Shown here piece after piece: positions 18,563 through 26,812 of a DNA stretch of 64,000 nucleotides. The first letter of the stretch is position 1. Each line of letters opens with the position of its first letter. The translations under genes were made by a program, and so were the position numbers. Source of the stretch: Actinocatenispora comari (GTDB lineage: Bacteria; Actinomycetota; Actinomycetes; Mycobacteriales; Micromonosporaceae); NCBI RefSeq assembly GCF_017312725.1, contig NZ_BOPO01000111.1:1-64000 (forward strand), in the 5' to 3' direction. The notes under the pieces were generated by a model. That model made no database searches and was not told the origin of the DNA. It worked only from the letters and a program-made list of their open reading frames with translations.

Positions 18563-19508
18563 CCGGGGCCACCCGTTCCAGTAGCGCCGTCACGTCGGCG
18601 GAGTACGGCATGTCGACCGAGCAGGCGAGCCGCCCGGCGGCGAGCGCGCCGGCGGCGTTGGCGAACGCGATGGTGTCGGCGAGCGGCCAGCCGGCGAGCA
18701 GCCCGTGGCACAGCGCGCCGCCGAACGCGTCGCCGGCGCCGAGCCCGTTGACCACCTCCACCGGCAGCGGCGGCAGCTGCACCCGCTCGGTCGCGGTGCG
18801 GGCGAGCACGCCGGCCGGGCCCTGCTTGACCACCGCGAGCCGCACCCCGGCGGCGAGCAGCGCCTCGGCCGCCGCGTCCGGCTCGCTCTCGCCGACCGCG
18901 ATCTCGCACTCGGCCAGGTTGCCCACCGCGACGTCGACCCGGGTCACCGCCGCGCCGATCTCGCGCCGCGCGCTGTCCTCGTCCGGCCACAGCGTCGGGC
19001 GGTAGTCCAGGTCCAGCACCGTGTACGGCCGGCGATCGCGCGCGGCGAGCATCGCGTGATGCGCGGCCCGGCTCGGCTGCGCCGACAGTCCGGTCCCGGT
19101 CAGCCACAGCACCCGGGCCGCGCGGACCGCGTCGAGGTCGATCTCGGCCGGTTCGAGCTGCAGGTCCGGCGCGGCGGGGTAGCGGTAGAACCAGATCGGG
19201 AAGGTGTCCGGCGGGAAGATCTCGCAGAACGTGATCGGCGTCGGCAGCCCGGCCACCGGCGTCACCCACCGGTCGTCCACCCCGAACCCGCGCAGCGCGG
19301 TGTGCAGGAACTCGCCGAACGGGTCCGCGCCGGTGCGCGAGACGAGCGCCACCCGGCGGCCGTGCCGGGCCGCGGCGACCGACACGTTCGCCGCGGTACC
19401 GCCGAGGTAGCGGCCGAACTGCTCGACCTGCGCCAGCGGGGTGGCGATGGTCTGCGGGTACAGGTCGACGCCGAGCCGGCCCACCGCCAGCACCTCGAAG
19501 CCGGTCAC
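18555..19508 (-). CDS. iolC: 5-dehydro-2-deoxygluconokinase
   Basis: A 317-residue PfkB/ribokinase-family kinase. N-terminal GRLGVDLYPQ and FGRYLGGTAANVSVAAARHG are substrate-site signatures, and VNGLGAGDAFGGALCHGL near residue 263 carries the catalytic Asp and anion hole of PfkB signature 2. It phosphorylates 2-keto-5-deoxygluconate. GTG at 19508 lies in a GTGA overlap with the iolE stop; upstream in-frame sequence is the iolE shadow, so this is the start. Confidence 0.93.
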   Translation of the reverse strand: MTGFEVLAVGRLGVDLYPQTIATPLAQVEQFGRYLGGTAANVSVAAARHGRRVALVSRTGADPFGEFLHTALRGFGVDDRWVTPVAGLPTPITFCEIFPPDTFPIWFYRYPAAPDLQLEPAEIDLDAVRAARVLWLTGTGLSAQPSRAAHHAMLAARDRRPYTVLDLDYRPTLWPDEDSARREIGAAVTRVDVAVGNLAECEIAVGESEPDAAAEALLAAGVRLAVVKQGPAGVLARTATERVQLPPLPVEVVNGLGAGDAFGGALCHGLLAGWPLADTIAFANAAGALAAGRLACSVDMPYSADVTALLERVAPDA

Positions 19509-20404
19509 GACAACACCTTCCGCAGGTAGGCCAGGCTGGTCGCGACGTCGGCGGCCGGGCCGGCATCCGGCGCCGGTGCCGCGGTCAGCACGACGTCCTG
19601 CTCCAGCACGTACCAGCCGGGGTAGCCGGCGAGGGCGGCGGCGATCGCCGGCACGTCGACGTCGCCCGCGCCGAGCGGCCGGTACAGCCCGTCGCGCACC
19701 GCGACGCTGTAGGGCACCGTGCCCGCGCGCACCGCCGCGGCGAGCGTCGCGTCCACGTCCTTGAGGTGTACGTGCGCGATCCGGTCGGCCGCCGACCGGC
19801 TCAACGCCACCGGATCCACCCCGCCGACCAGCAGGTGGCCGGTGTCCAGGCAGAGCCCGACCGTGCTGCCGTCGAGCACCCGCTCGACCTCGGCGCCGTT
19901 CTCGACCAGGGTGCCGACGTGCGGATGCAGGGTCGCGGTCAGCCCGGCGTCGGCGGCCCGCGCGGCGATCGCGTCCAGGTTCGCCAGCAGCGTGCGCCAC
20001 TGGCCGGCGGTCAGCTCCGGCCGAATGTCGTACCCGTCGGCGCCGGTCGCCGCGGCGAGCACCAGCGTGTCGGCGCCCGCCGCCCGGAACGCCGGGAAGT
20101 GCGACTCCGCGGCGGCGACCGCGCCGTCGGTGTGCAGGCGCACCGGCACGAAGCCGCCCACCGCGACCATCCCGTACTCGGCGAGCACCGCGGCGCGCTC
20201 GGCCGGATCCGCCGGCAGGAAGCCGTCCGGACCGAACTCGGTGGCGGCCAGCCCCAACGCGGCCATCTCGGTCAACACCCGGTCCGGTGCGAGCTGGTGC
20301 CCCCAGCCCGGCACCTCGCACACGCCCCAGGAGATCGGCGCCGCGGCGATCCGCGGTGTGCCACCCACGCCTGCGCCGGACCGATCACGTCGGCGGGTGG
20401 TCAC
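19505..20404 (-). CDS. iolE: myo-Inosose-2 dehydratase
   Basis: A 299-residue xylose-isomerase-like TIM barrel that dehydrates 2-keto-myo-inositol. IAAAPISWGVCEVPGWG is the family N-terminal signature; TATLHPHVGTLVENG, VGLCLDTGHLLVGG and RIAHVHLKDVD supply the His/Asp/Glu metal-site residues. The first ~15 residues (Thr/Arg-rich) extend beyond the family core. GTG at 20404 overlaps the iolG stop (GTGA). Confidence 0.93.
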   Translation of the reverse strand: MTTRRRDRSGAGVGGTPRIAAAPISWGVCEVPGWGHQLAPDRVLTEMAALGLAATEFGPDGFLPADPAERAAVLAEYGMVAVGGFVPVRLHTDGAVAAAESHFPAFRAAGADTLVLAAATGADGYDIRPELTAGQWRTLLANLDAIAARAADAGLTATLHPHVGTLVENGAEVERVLDGSTVGLCLDTGHLLVGGVDPVALSRSAADRIAHVHLKDVDATLAAAVRAGTVPYSVAVRDGLYRPLGAGDVDVPAIAAALAGYPGWYVLEQDVVLTAAPAPDAGPAADVATSLAYLRKVLS

Positions 20405-21390
20405 GCCGCCTCCTTCACCGCGACCGGCCGGTGCTCCCGCCGGGACCGCTCGGCGGCCTCGGCGACCAGCAGCGCGGCGAGCGCGTCGGCACCGGTACAG
20501 GGCGACTCCCGCTCGCCGCGCACCAGCTCGACGAACGCGGCCAGCTCTGCGGCGTACGCGGCGGCGAACCGGTCGGCGAACCCCTGGTACGGCTCGGCCG
20601 GCGCGGGCCCGCCCGGCTCGGCGGACGGCAGCGGCGCCCGCTCGTCCAGCCCGGCGACGAGAGTCGAGTCCCGGCCGCACGCCTCCAGCCGCACGTCGTA
20701 GCCGGCCCCGTTGTACCGGGTCGCGGTGCAGCTTGCCAGGCACCCGTCGGACAGCGTCAGCACGGCCATCGCGGTGTCCACGTCGCCGTGCTCGGCGAAG
20801 TGCGGCTCGCCGGTGTTGCCGCCGACCGCGCTGACTTCCACCACCTCCTGACCCGTGATCCACCGGACCGCGTCGAAGTCGTGCACCGCGCAGTCCCGGA
20901 AGATGCCGCCGGAGTGGGCGAGGTAGTCCGGGCTCGGCGGTCGAGGGTCGCTGGTGCAGGCCCGGACGGTGTGCAGCCGGCCGAGCTGACCGGTGCGGAC
21001 GGCCTCGCGCACCGCGGCGAAGCCGGCGTCGAAGCGGCGCTGGAAGCCGACGTGCAGCGCGACGCCAGCCGCCGCGACGTGCGAGAGCACGGCCCGGGTC
21101 TCGGCCACGTCGGCGGCGACCGGCTTCTCGCAGAAGATCGGCAGCCCGGCGCCGGCGACCCGCCGGATCAGCTCCGGATGGGTACCGGTCGGGGTCGCGA
21201 TCACCACACCGTCGGCATGGTCGAGCAGCTCGGCCATCCGCACCGGGCGGGCGCCGGTGTCGGCGGCCACGAGTTCGACGCGGGCCGGATCGGGGTCGGC
21301 GAGCAGGACCTCGTCGACGCTGTCCAGGTGGCTGAGGCTGCCGGCGTGACAGGCGCCGATGCGGCCCGCCCCGACGAGTCCGATGCGCAT
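20401..21390 (-). CDS. iolG: Inositol 2-dehydrogenase (Gfo/Idh/MocA)
   Basis: A 329-residue NAD-dependent dehydrogenase. MRIGLVGAGRIGACHAGSL is the Rossmann dinucleotide site; GLPIFCEKPVAADVAE has the EKP motif, and DCAVHDFDAVRWITG the catalytic Asp/His pair of this family. It oxidises myo-inositol to 2-keto-myo-inositol and is the first gene of the catabolic operon. ATG at 21390 has AGGAAGG 9 nt upstream. The family also contains scyllo-inositol and other sugar dehydrogenases, so isomer preference is not certain. Confidence 0.9.
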   Translation of the reverse strand: MRIGLVGAGRIGACHAGSLSHLDSVDEVLLADPDPARVELVAADTGARPVRMAELLDHADGVVIATPTGTHPELIRRVAGAGLPIFCEKPVAADVAETRAVLSHVAAAGVALHVGFQRRFDAGFAAVREAVRTGQLGRLHTVRACTSDPRPPSPDYLAHSGGIFRDCAVHDFDAVRWITGQEVVEVSAVGGNTGEPHFAEHGDVDTAMAVLTLSDGCLASCTATRYNGAGYDVRLEACGRDSTLVAGLDERAPLPSAEPGGPAPAEPYQGFADRFAAAYAAELAAFVELVRGERESPCTGADALAALLVAEAAERSRREHRPVAVKEAA

Positions 21391-21431
21391 GGGTTGCTGC
21401 CTTCCTGCGATGTGTCGCGATCTCGCGGCCC

Positions 21432-21482
21432 TTTGTATCCCGGCCGGAGCGCGCTCGTCAAGCATTTGTTAGGACATACGGA
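21432..21482 (-). promoter_or_regulatory. iol operon promoter and probable GntR operator
   Basis: On the minus strand the decamer TGTCCTAACA (plus 21467-21476) lies just upstream of a -35 TTGACG (plus 21456-21461) and a -10-like TACAAA (plus 21432-21437, spacer 18). The decamer fits KGWCHTRACA, the consensus I recall for the GntR-type inositol repressor of Corynebacterium glutamicum. The surrounding 21 bp recur upstream of the transporter operon. A separate dyad ATACG-GA-CGTAT spans 21476-21487. Confidence 0.65.
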
Positions 21483-21558
21483 CGTATTGATATTCTGTAA
21501 TCCTGAACAGGTGGGGAGGCGGCGGCGCGAGCCGCCGCAGACAGCAAGGGAGTCCGAC

Positions 21559-22302
21559 GTGACCCGCGTTACCGACCTGATCACGATCGACCGCAGCAGC
21601 CCGATCCCGCTCTACTTCCAGGTCGCCTCCCGGCTGGAAGAGCTGATCGAGAGCGGCGAGCTCGCACCCGGCAGCCGGCTGGACAACGAGATCCAGCTGG
21701 CCGACGAGCTCGGCCTGTCCCGGCCGACCATGCGCCAGGCCATCGCGCACCTCGTCGACCGGGGCATGCTCACCCGCAAGCGCGGCGTCGGCACCCAGGT
21801 GGTGCACGACAGGGTCCGCCGCCGGCTGGAGCTGACCAGCCTGTACGAGGACCTGGACGGCGCGCACCAGCAGCCCCGCACGGAGCTGCTCACGCTGGAG
21901 CGGCGCACGGCGGACGAGGACGTCGCGACCGCGCTGCGGATCGATCCGGGCGCCGAGGTGACCTACCTGGAGCGGCTGCGGTTCGCGGCGGGCGAGCCGC
22001 TCGCCCTGATGCGCAACCACCTGCCGGTCGCGGTGGCCGACCTGACCCGCAAGCAGCTCGTCGCCGGCGGCCTGTACGCGGCGCTGCGGGAGGCCGGGAT
22101 CCGGCTGCGGGTGGCCGACCAGACCATCGGCGCCCGGCGCGCCAGCACCGCCGAGGCCCGGCTGCTGGACGAGCCGCGAGGCGCTCCGCTGCTCGCGATG
22201 ACCCGGGTGGCGTACAACGCCGGCGGGATACCCGTCGAGTACGGCTCGCACCTCTACCGTGCCTCCCGCTACACCTTCGAGCTGACCCTGATGGCACCCT
22301 GA
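21559..22302 (+). CDS. GntR/HutC-family regulator, likely repressor of inositol genes
   Basis: A 247-residue regulator. The N-terminal winged helix covers IPLYFQVASRLEELIESG through LGLSRPTMRQAIAHLVDRG; RKRGVGTQVV is the wing. Residues ~90-247 form a UTRA effector domain (VTYLERLRFAAGEPLALMRN, GIPVEYGSHLYRASRYTFEL). It is divergent from iolG, and IolR of corynebacteria is also GntR-type. GTG at 21559 follows AAGGGAG. The inducer is probably an inositol-pathway intermediate; this is inferred from position and operator match. Confidence 0.85.
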   Translation: MTRVTDLITIDRSSPIPLYFQVASRLEELIESGELAPGSRLDNEIQLADELGLSRPTMRQAIAHLVDRGMLTRKRGVGTQVVHDRVRRRLELTSLYEDLDGAHQQPRTELLTLERRTADEDVATALRIDPGAEVTYLERLRFAAGEPLALMRNHLPVAVADLTRKQLVAGGLYAALREAGIRLRVADQTIGARRASTAEARLLDEPRGAPLLAMTRVAYNAGGIPVEYGSHLYRASRYTFELTLMAP

Positions 22303-22316
22303 GCCGCGCCGGGCGT

Positions 22317-22342
22317 CCGGTCCGGGTTCGGGCCCGGACCGG
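22317..22342. terminator. Bidirectional terminator hairpin
   Basis: A perfect 10-bp stem (CCGGTCCGGG and its complement) with a 6-nt loop lies between the converging regulator and phytase genes. Confidence 0.7.
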
Positions 22343-22355
22343 CGCTGACGGCCGG

Positions 22356-23600
22356 TCAGTGGGCGGTGCGCAGCTGCGACCGGTCCACGAACTTGACGTT
22401 GGTCGCCTCGCGACCCCCGGCGTCCGGCCCGGTGTCGGTGCCGTCCTGGATGGCGAGCAGCCCGTGCGGGAACGCCGAGCCGAGCGCCCCGTCGAACCCG
22501 TCGAGGCCGTCACAGCCCTGCGACCCGTCGATGGTCCCGGCGGCGACCCGGAACGCGCCGCGGTAGGCGTTCGTCGCGCCCAGCGAGTAGCGGACGAACG
22601 TGTCGTCGCCCTGGCTGGAGGCGATCAGCTGGTGCCCGGCGATCGTGAGCCCCTCCACGTCGGCGGTCAGGTGGTTGCCGCCGAAGCCGGGATCGGGGCC
22701 GTCGACCACGCACTCGTCGCTCGGCGCGTCGTAGTGCGCCGGCACGCCGTAATCGCGGACCCGGTCGAGCAGCGTGCCGGGACCGGACAGGTCGGCGGGC
22801 AGTCGCCAGATGCCGACGTCCTCCTGCGCCGCGTACAGCACACCGCGCCGCGGGTCGACCACCAGCCCCTCGGCCTGCGGCTGCTCGCCCGGGTCCTCGC
22901 ACGGCGCCCAGCTCGTACCGTCGGGCAACCGGAACGTGTCCGGCAACCGCAGCGTGCGCACCGTGTGGTAGCCGACCGTGCCGGCCGCGGTGCCGACCAG
23001 CTCGACGAGCGCCAGCGCGTCCCGGCCGGCGCGGGTGACCAGCGCGTACGCGTGACCGTCGTGCTGCCAGGCGGTCAGGCCGTACGCGGTGGTGTCACCG
23101 TCCACATCGGACTGGTCGGCGGCGAACACCGGTGGTGCCCCGGCGGCGGTCACCTCGATCAGCGGCGCATCGGGACGGTCCGGTCGGATGCGGAAACTGC
23201 GCACCTGGTCACTGCCGCGGTCGGAGGCGAGCACCAGGTCCGTGCGGTGGCCCCCGAGCCGGATGCCGGTGACGATGTCGACGTTGTTGAGCCGCCCGGC
23301 CGCCGCGCCTGGGCGGGCGCCGGCCGGCACCGCCTGTACCAGGGTGCCATCGGTGCGGTAGACGCGCAGCCCCGCCTTCTTGGCCGCGACGACGACCAGG
23401 CTGCTGTCGGGATCGGCTCGGTTGAGCCAGATCGCCGGGTCGTCCGCGTCGCCGCCGGTGTCCGCGAACACCGGCGGCGTCTCGACCTGGGCGGTGACCG
23501 TGACGACCGAGCCGTGTCCGCTGGCCGGCGCGACGAGCCCGATCAGCGCGAGCGCGGCGGCACAACCCGCCGCGATGAGCGGGGATCTGTTCCGGGACAT
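22356..23600 (-). CDS. Secreted beta-propeller phytase
   Basis: A 414-residue exported enzyme. ATG at 23600 has AGGAGG 7 nt upstream, and residues 1-28 form a signal peptide. The body matches the six-bladed, calcium-dependent phytases of Bacillus in order: DADDPAIWLN, AKKAGLRVYRTDGTLVQ, GRLNNVDIVTG, LASDRGSDQVRSFRI, QAEGLVVDPRRGVLYAAQED, HLTADVEGLTIAG, LIASSQGDDTFVRYSL and FPHGLLAIQDG. It removes phosphates from phytate outside the cell; these phytases usually stop at tri- or monophosphates. It stands between the inositol regulator and a transporter operon, with a palindrome at its promoter. I see no cell-wall anchor. Confidence 0.92.
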   Translation of the reverse strand: MSRNRSPLIAAGCAAALALIGLVAPASGHGSVVTVTAQVETPPVFADTGGDADDPAIWLNRADPDSSLVVVAAKKAGLRVYRTDGTLVQAVPAGARPGAAAGRLNNVDIVTGIRLGGHRTDLVLASDRGSDQVRSFRIRPDRPDAPLIEVTAAGAPPVFAADQSDVDGDTTAYGLTAWQHDGHAYALVTRAGRDALALVELVGTAAGTVGYHTVRTLRLPDTFRLPDGTSWAPCEDPGEQPQAEGLVVDPRRGVLYAAQEDVGIWRLPADLSGPGTLLDRVRDYGVPAHYDAPSDECVVDGPDPGFGGNHLTADVEGLTIAGHQLIASSQGDDTFVRYSLGATNAYRGAFRVAAGTIDGSQGCDGLDGFDGALGSAFPHGLLAIQDGTDTGPDAGGREATNVKFVDRSQLRTAH

Positions 23601-23647
23601 GGGTTTCCTCCTCGAACGGGGGGTGCGACCGGCCGACGCTACCGCCG

Positions 23648-23661
23648 TTTGTCCGGACAAA
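23648..23661. promoter_or_regulatory. 14-bp palindromic operator at the phytase promoter
   Basis: TTTGTCCGGACAAA is a perfect palindrome 47 nt upstream of the phytase ATG. On the minus strand it follows TTCTTG-N17-TTAATT, a weak promoter match, so a bound protein would cover the start of transcription. Its TGTC-NN-GACA core resembles the inositol-type sites at 23701 and 21467. Confidence 0.6.
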
Positions 23662-23694
23662 TTAACCGAACGAACAGGTGAACAAGAAGTTACA

Positions 23695-23734
23695 TCCGTA
23701 TGTCTTGACAATTGCCGGGCGGGGGATCGATGCT
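23695..23734 (+). promoter_or_regulatory. Transporter operon promoter with inositol-type operator
   Basis: TGTCTTGACA (23701-23710) is an inverted repeat, fits KGWCHTRACA and contains a consensus -35 TTGACA (23705-23710); GATGCT at 23729 is a weak -10 with an 18-bp spacer. The 21 bp from 23695 match the iol element at 18 of 21 positions and lie at almost the same distance (72 versus 71 nt) from the first start codon. Confidence 0.65.
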
Positions 23735-23787
23735 GACACCCACCCCGAGCCCGGCCGCATCGCCGGGCAGCGCCTGGAGGTTTGACC

Positions 23788-24975
23788 ATGCGCTCCATCC
23801 GCCCCCGTTCCCGCCGGTCGTTGCTGCGCGGCACCGCCGTGCTGGCACTCGCCGGCCTGACCGTCGCCGCCGCCGGATGCGCACCGTCGAGTGCGCCCGC
23901 GGACGGCACCACGAAGTCGGACGCCGCCATCACCGCGACCCGGGTCGACAAGGACTTCGACCTGAACAAGCTCGTCGCCGCGGCGAAGGAGGAAGGCAGC
24001 GTCACCGTCTACGACAGCACCGGTGACGTCGTCGAGGCCGCCGCCGCGTTCACGAAGAAGTACGGCATCAAGGCCGTCGGCGTGAAGTCGAAGGTCGGTG
24101 ACACGCTGCAGAAGATGACCCGGGAAGCCGCCGCCGACAACGTCACCATCGACGCGACGCTCTACGAGGACGGTCCGACCTTCGTCGGCGAGCTGCTGCC
24201 GCAGAAGGTCGTGTACCCGTGGCTGCCGGGCGACCTGGTCGACGACATCGCCGCGAAGGACCGGACCCCACCGCAGGTGCTGCAGAAGGCGAACGTGTTC
24301 GCCTACAACCCGAAGCTCTACCCGGCCGGCTGCCCGGTGCACAACGTCTGGGAACTGACCGACCCGAAGTGGCGCGGCAAGGTGGTGCTGCAGGACCCCC
24401 TGGGCAAGCCCAACATCATCCAGCTGTTCACCCAGCTGGACAGCCAGGGCGACGCGTTGGGCAAAGCGTATCGGGACGAGTACGGCACGAAGCCGAGCGG
24501 CTCCCCGGCCCAGGAGTGGATCAAGAAGCTGGCCGCCAACGCGCCGATCCTGACCAGCTCCGACGGCGACTCGTCGGCCGCGGTCGGCGCCCCGAACCAG
24601 ACCAAGCGCCGCATCGGGCTGTTCTCCACCGCGAAGTTCCGTGACGTCAAGGACAAGGGCTACCACCTGCGGGCCTGCGAGGGCCTCCAGCCGTGGAGCG
24701 GGTACCTCTACCCCAAGTACGTCGGGATCGCCACCCACACCAGGCATCCGAACGCCGCCAAGCTGTTCGTGCACTTCATGTACACCGAGGCGGGCATCGG
24801 CACCGAGATGCACAACGGCGGCATCTCGGCCAACCGGACGATCCCGGTGGCCGGTGGGATCCCCGGGCTGACCGACTGGCACCGTGACCTGTTCGCGTTC
24901 GACTCCGCACACCTGCGCAGCGACTACCGCAAGTCGTCGGACATGCAGGATCTGTGGCGGCTCAACCATCACTGA
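23788..24975 (+). CDS. ABC importer solute-binding lipoprotein, AfuA-like
   Basis: A 395-residue exported binding protein. ATG at 23788 has GGAGG 7 nt upstream. The signal peptide has RSRRSLLRG and a lipobox ending AAAGC, so Cys ~31 is the likely lipid anchor. The mature part (LVAAAKEEGSVTVYDSTGD, FTKKYGIKAVGVKSKVGDTL) belongs to the family of ferric-iron, thiamine, 2-aminoethylphosphonate and hexose-phosphate (AfuA) binding proteins. Its operon holds four phosphatases and its promoter shares an element with the inositol operon, so a phosphorylated inositol or sugar is a better guess than iron. The ligand is inferred, not seen. Confidence 0.8.
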   Translation: MRSIRPRSRRSLLRGTAVLALAGLTVAAAGCAPSSAPADGTTKSDAAITATRVDKDFDLNKLVAAAKEEGSVTVYDSTGDVVEAAAAFTKKYGIKAVGVKSKVGDTLQKMTREAAADNVTIDATLYEDGPTFVGELLPQKVVYPWLPGDLVDDIAAKDRTPPQVLQKANVFAYNPKLYPAGCPVHNVWELTDPKWRGKVVLQDPLGKPNIIQLFTQLDSQGDALGKAYRDEYGTKPSGSPAQEWIKKLAANAPILTSSDGDSSAAVGAPNQTKRRIGLFSTAKFRDVKDKGYHLRACEGLQPWSGYLYPKYVGIATHTRHPNAAKLFVHFMYTEAGIGTEMHNGGISANRTIPVAGGIPGLTDWHRDLFAFDSAHLRSDYRKSSDMQDLWRLNHH

Positions 24976-24987
24976 TCGGAGGCGGCG

Positions 24988-26808
24988 ATGACGGCGGTTG
25001 CCCAACCGCGAGCGAGCGCCTGGGGTCGGCTGCGGTACCGGCTGAGCGTGTGGCGACGTGAACCGACCGTGCTGCTCGGTGCGGTCCTGGTGCTGATCCT
25101 GCTCTACCTGGTGGTCGCGCCGCTGATCGCGGTGCTCTCCGACGCCGGGCAGGTGCAGTACGGCGACGAGGAGAAGGCCGGCGCCGCAGCCGGCTCGGTG
25201 ACCAGCTTCTACCTCTGGCGGGTGTTTCGCTCGCCGGTCAGCCAGCTGCTGTTCTGGGAACCGTTGGTACACACCATCACCGTGGCGATCGGCGTGACGC
25301 TGGTGGCGTTCGTGGTCGGCGGGTCGATGGCGTGGCTGGTCTCCCGGACCAACGTCGCGTGCCGTGGCTTCCTGTCCACTGCGCTGGTGGTGCCCTACAT
25401 GCTGCCGTCCTGGACGTTCGCGCTGGCCTGGCTGTCGCTGTTCAAGAACGACCGGGCCGGCGGCCAGATCGGCATCCTGGAGGCGTGGGGCGTGCACACC
25501 CCGGACTGGCTGGCCTACGGTGCGGTGCCGATCACCATCTGCCTCGGGCTGCACTACTACCCGTTCGTCTTCCTGCTGTTCGGCAACGCGTTGCGGCGCA
25601 TCGACTCCCAGCTGGAGGACTCGGCGCGCATCCTCGGCGCCGGCCGGTTCACCGTGCTGCGCCGGGTCACGCTTCCGCTGATGCTGCCGGCGCTGTCCTC
25701 GGCGATCCTGCTGGTGTTCGGCCGGATCCTCGGCACCTTCGGCACGCCGTACGTGCTGGGCCTGCCGGTCAACTACACGCTGCTGTCGACCTCGCTGTTC
25801 TCGGCGGTCCGCAATCACCAGCAAGGCGTCGCGTCGGTGGTCACCGGCGTGATCGTGCTGATCGGCGTCGCAGTGGTGCTGATCGACACCCGGCTGGTGC
25901 GGGAGCAGACCAGGTTCGTCACCGTCGGCGGCAAGGGTGCGATGGACCGGCGCAGCCCGCTCGGCCGGATGCGCTGGCCCGCAACGGGTCTCGGCCTGGG
26001 CGTGTTCGTGGTCGCGGTGGTGGTGCCGGTGCTGGTGCTCGCGCTGACCACGGTGACCCGCACCCCCGGGGTCTTCCGCCGCGGCAACTTCACCCTCAAG
26101 TACTGGATCGCGGAGCACCTCGACGGTGCGCCCGGGTTCCCGCACGGCGTGCTGCGCGGCGGCGACCTGTACACCGCGGCGTTCAACAGCCTGCGCATCG
26201 TCGGCATCGCCGCGCTGGTCTGCGGTGTGCTCGGGCTGCTGGTCGGCTACGTGGTGGTCCGCACCGGTGGCTCCCGGCTGTCCGGTGTGCTGCGCCAGGT
26301 GACCTTCCTGCCCTACCTGGTGCCCGGGATCGCCTTCGCGGCGGCGTTCCTGTCGCTGTTCGCGGTGCGCCGCGGCCCGATCCCGGCACTGTACGGGTCG
26401 CTCGCGTTGCTGGTGATCGTGCTGATCGTGACCCACCTGCCGTACTCGTCGCGGTCGGGCATCTCGGCGATGATGCAGCTCGGCCGCGAGCCCGAGGAGG
26501 CCGCGCAGGTCTGCGGTGCCGGCTGGCTGTACCGGGTGCGCCGGGTCATCCTGCCGATCCAGAAGGGGCCGCTGGTGGCCGGCGTGCTGCTGCCGTTCGT
26601 GTCCGGTCTCAAGGAGCTGAGCATCGTCATCATGCTCACCACCACCGGGACCCAGCTGCTCACCACCCTGTCGATCAACCTGGTCGACTTCGCGTACTCG
26701 CAGATGGCCAACGCGGTGGTCCTGGTGATCGCGGTCGTCTCGTTCCTCGCGACGTACCTGACCCAGCGACTGAGCCGGACCAGCCTCGCGTCCGGCCTCG
26801 GAGGTTGA
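24988..26808 (+). CDS. ABC importer permease, two fused transmembrane modules
   Basis: A 606-residue inner-membrane protein that joins two permease units, as in AfuB and FbpB. Hydrophobic segments include VLLGAVLVLILLYLVVAPLI, VAIGVTLVAFVVGGSMAWLV and, in the second half, GLGVFVVAVVVPVLVLAL and IVGIAALVCGVLGLLVGYVV. Each half has an ATPase-coupling EAA-type loop: SQLEDSARILGAGRFTVLRR and EPEEAAQVCGAGWLYRVRRV. ATG at 24988 has GGAGG 5 nt upstream and is 12 nt after the binding-protein gene. Confidence 0.88.
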   Translation: MTAVAQPRASAWGRLRYRLSVWRREPTVLLGAVLVLILLYLVVAPLIAVLSDAGQVQYGDEEKAGAAAGSVTSFYLWRVFRSPVSQLLFWEPLVHTITVAIGVTLVAFVVGGSMAWLVSRTNVACRGFLSTALVVPYMLPSWTFALAWLSLFKNDRAGGQIGILEAWGVHTPDWLAYGAVPITICLGLHYYPFVFLLFGNALRRIDSQLEDSARILGAGRFTVLRRVTLPLMLPALSSAILLVFGRILGTFGTPYVLGLPVNYTLLSTSLFSAVRNHQQGVASVVTGVIVLIGVAVVLIDTRLVREQTRFVTVGGKGAMDRRSPLGRMRWPATGLGLGVFVVAVVVPVLVLALTTVTRTPGVFRRGNFTLKYWIAEHLDGAPGFPHGVLRGGDLYTAAFNSLRIVGIAALVCGVLGLLVGYVVVRTGGSRLSGVLRQVTFLPYLVPGIAFAAAFLSLFAVRRGPIPALYGSLALLVIVLIVTHLPYSSRSGISAMMQLGREPEEAAQVCGAGWLYRVRRVILPIQKGPLVAGVLLPFVSGLKELSIVIMLTTTGTQLLTTLSINLVDFAYSQMANAVVLVIAVVSFLATYLTQRLSRTSLASGLGG

Positions 26809-26812
26809 CCCC

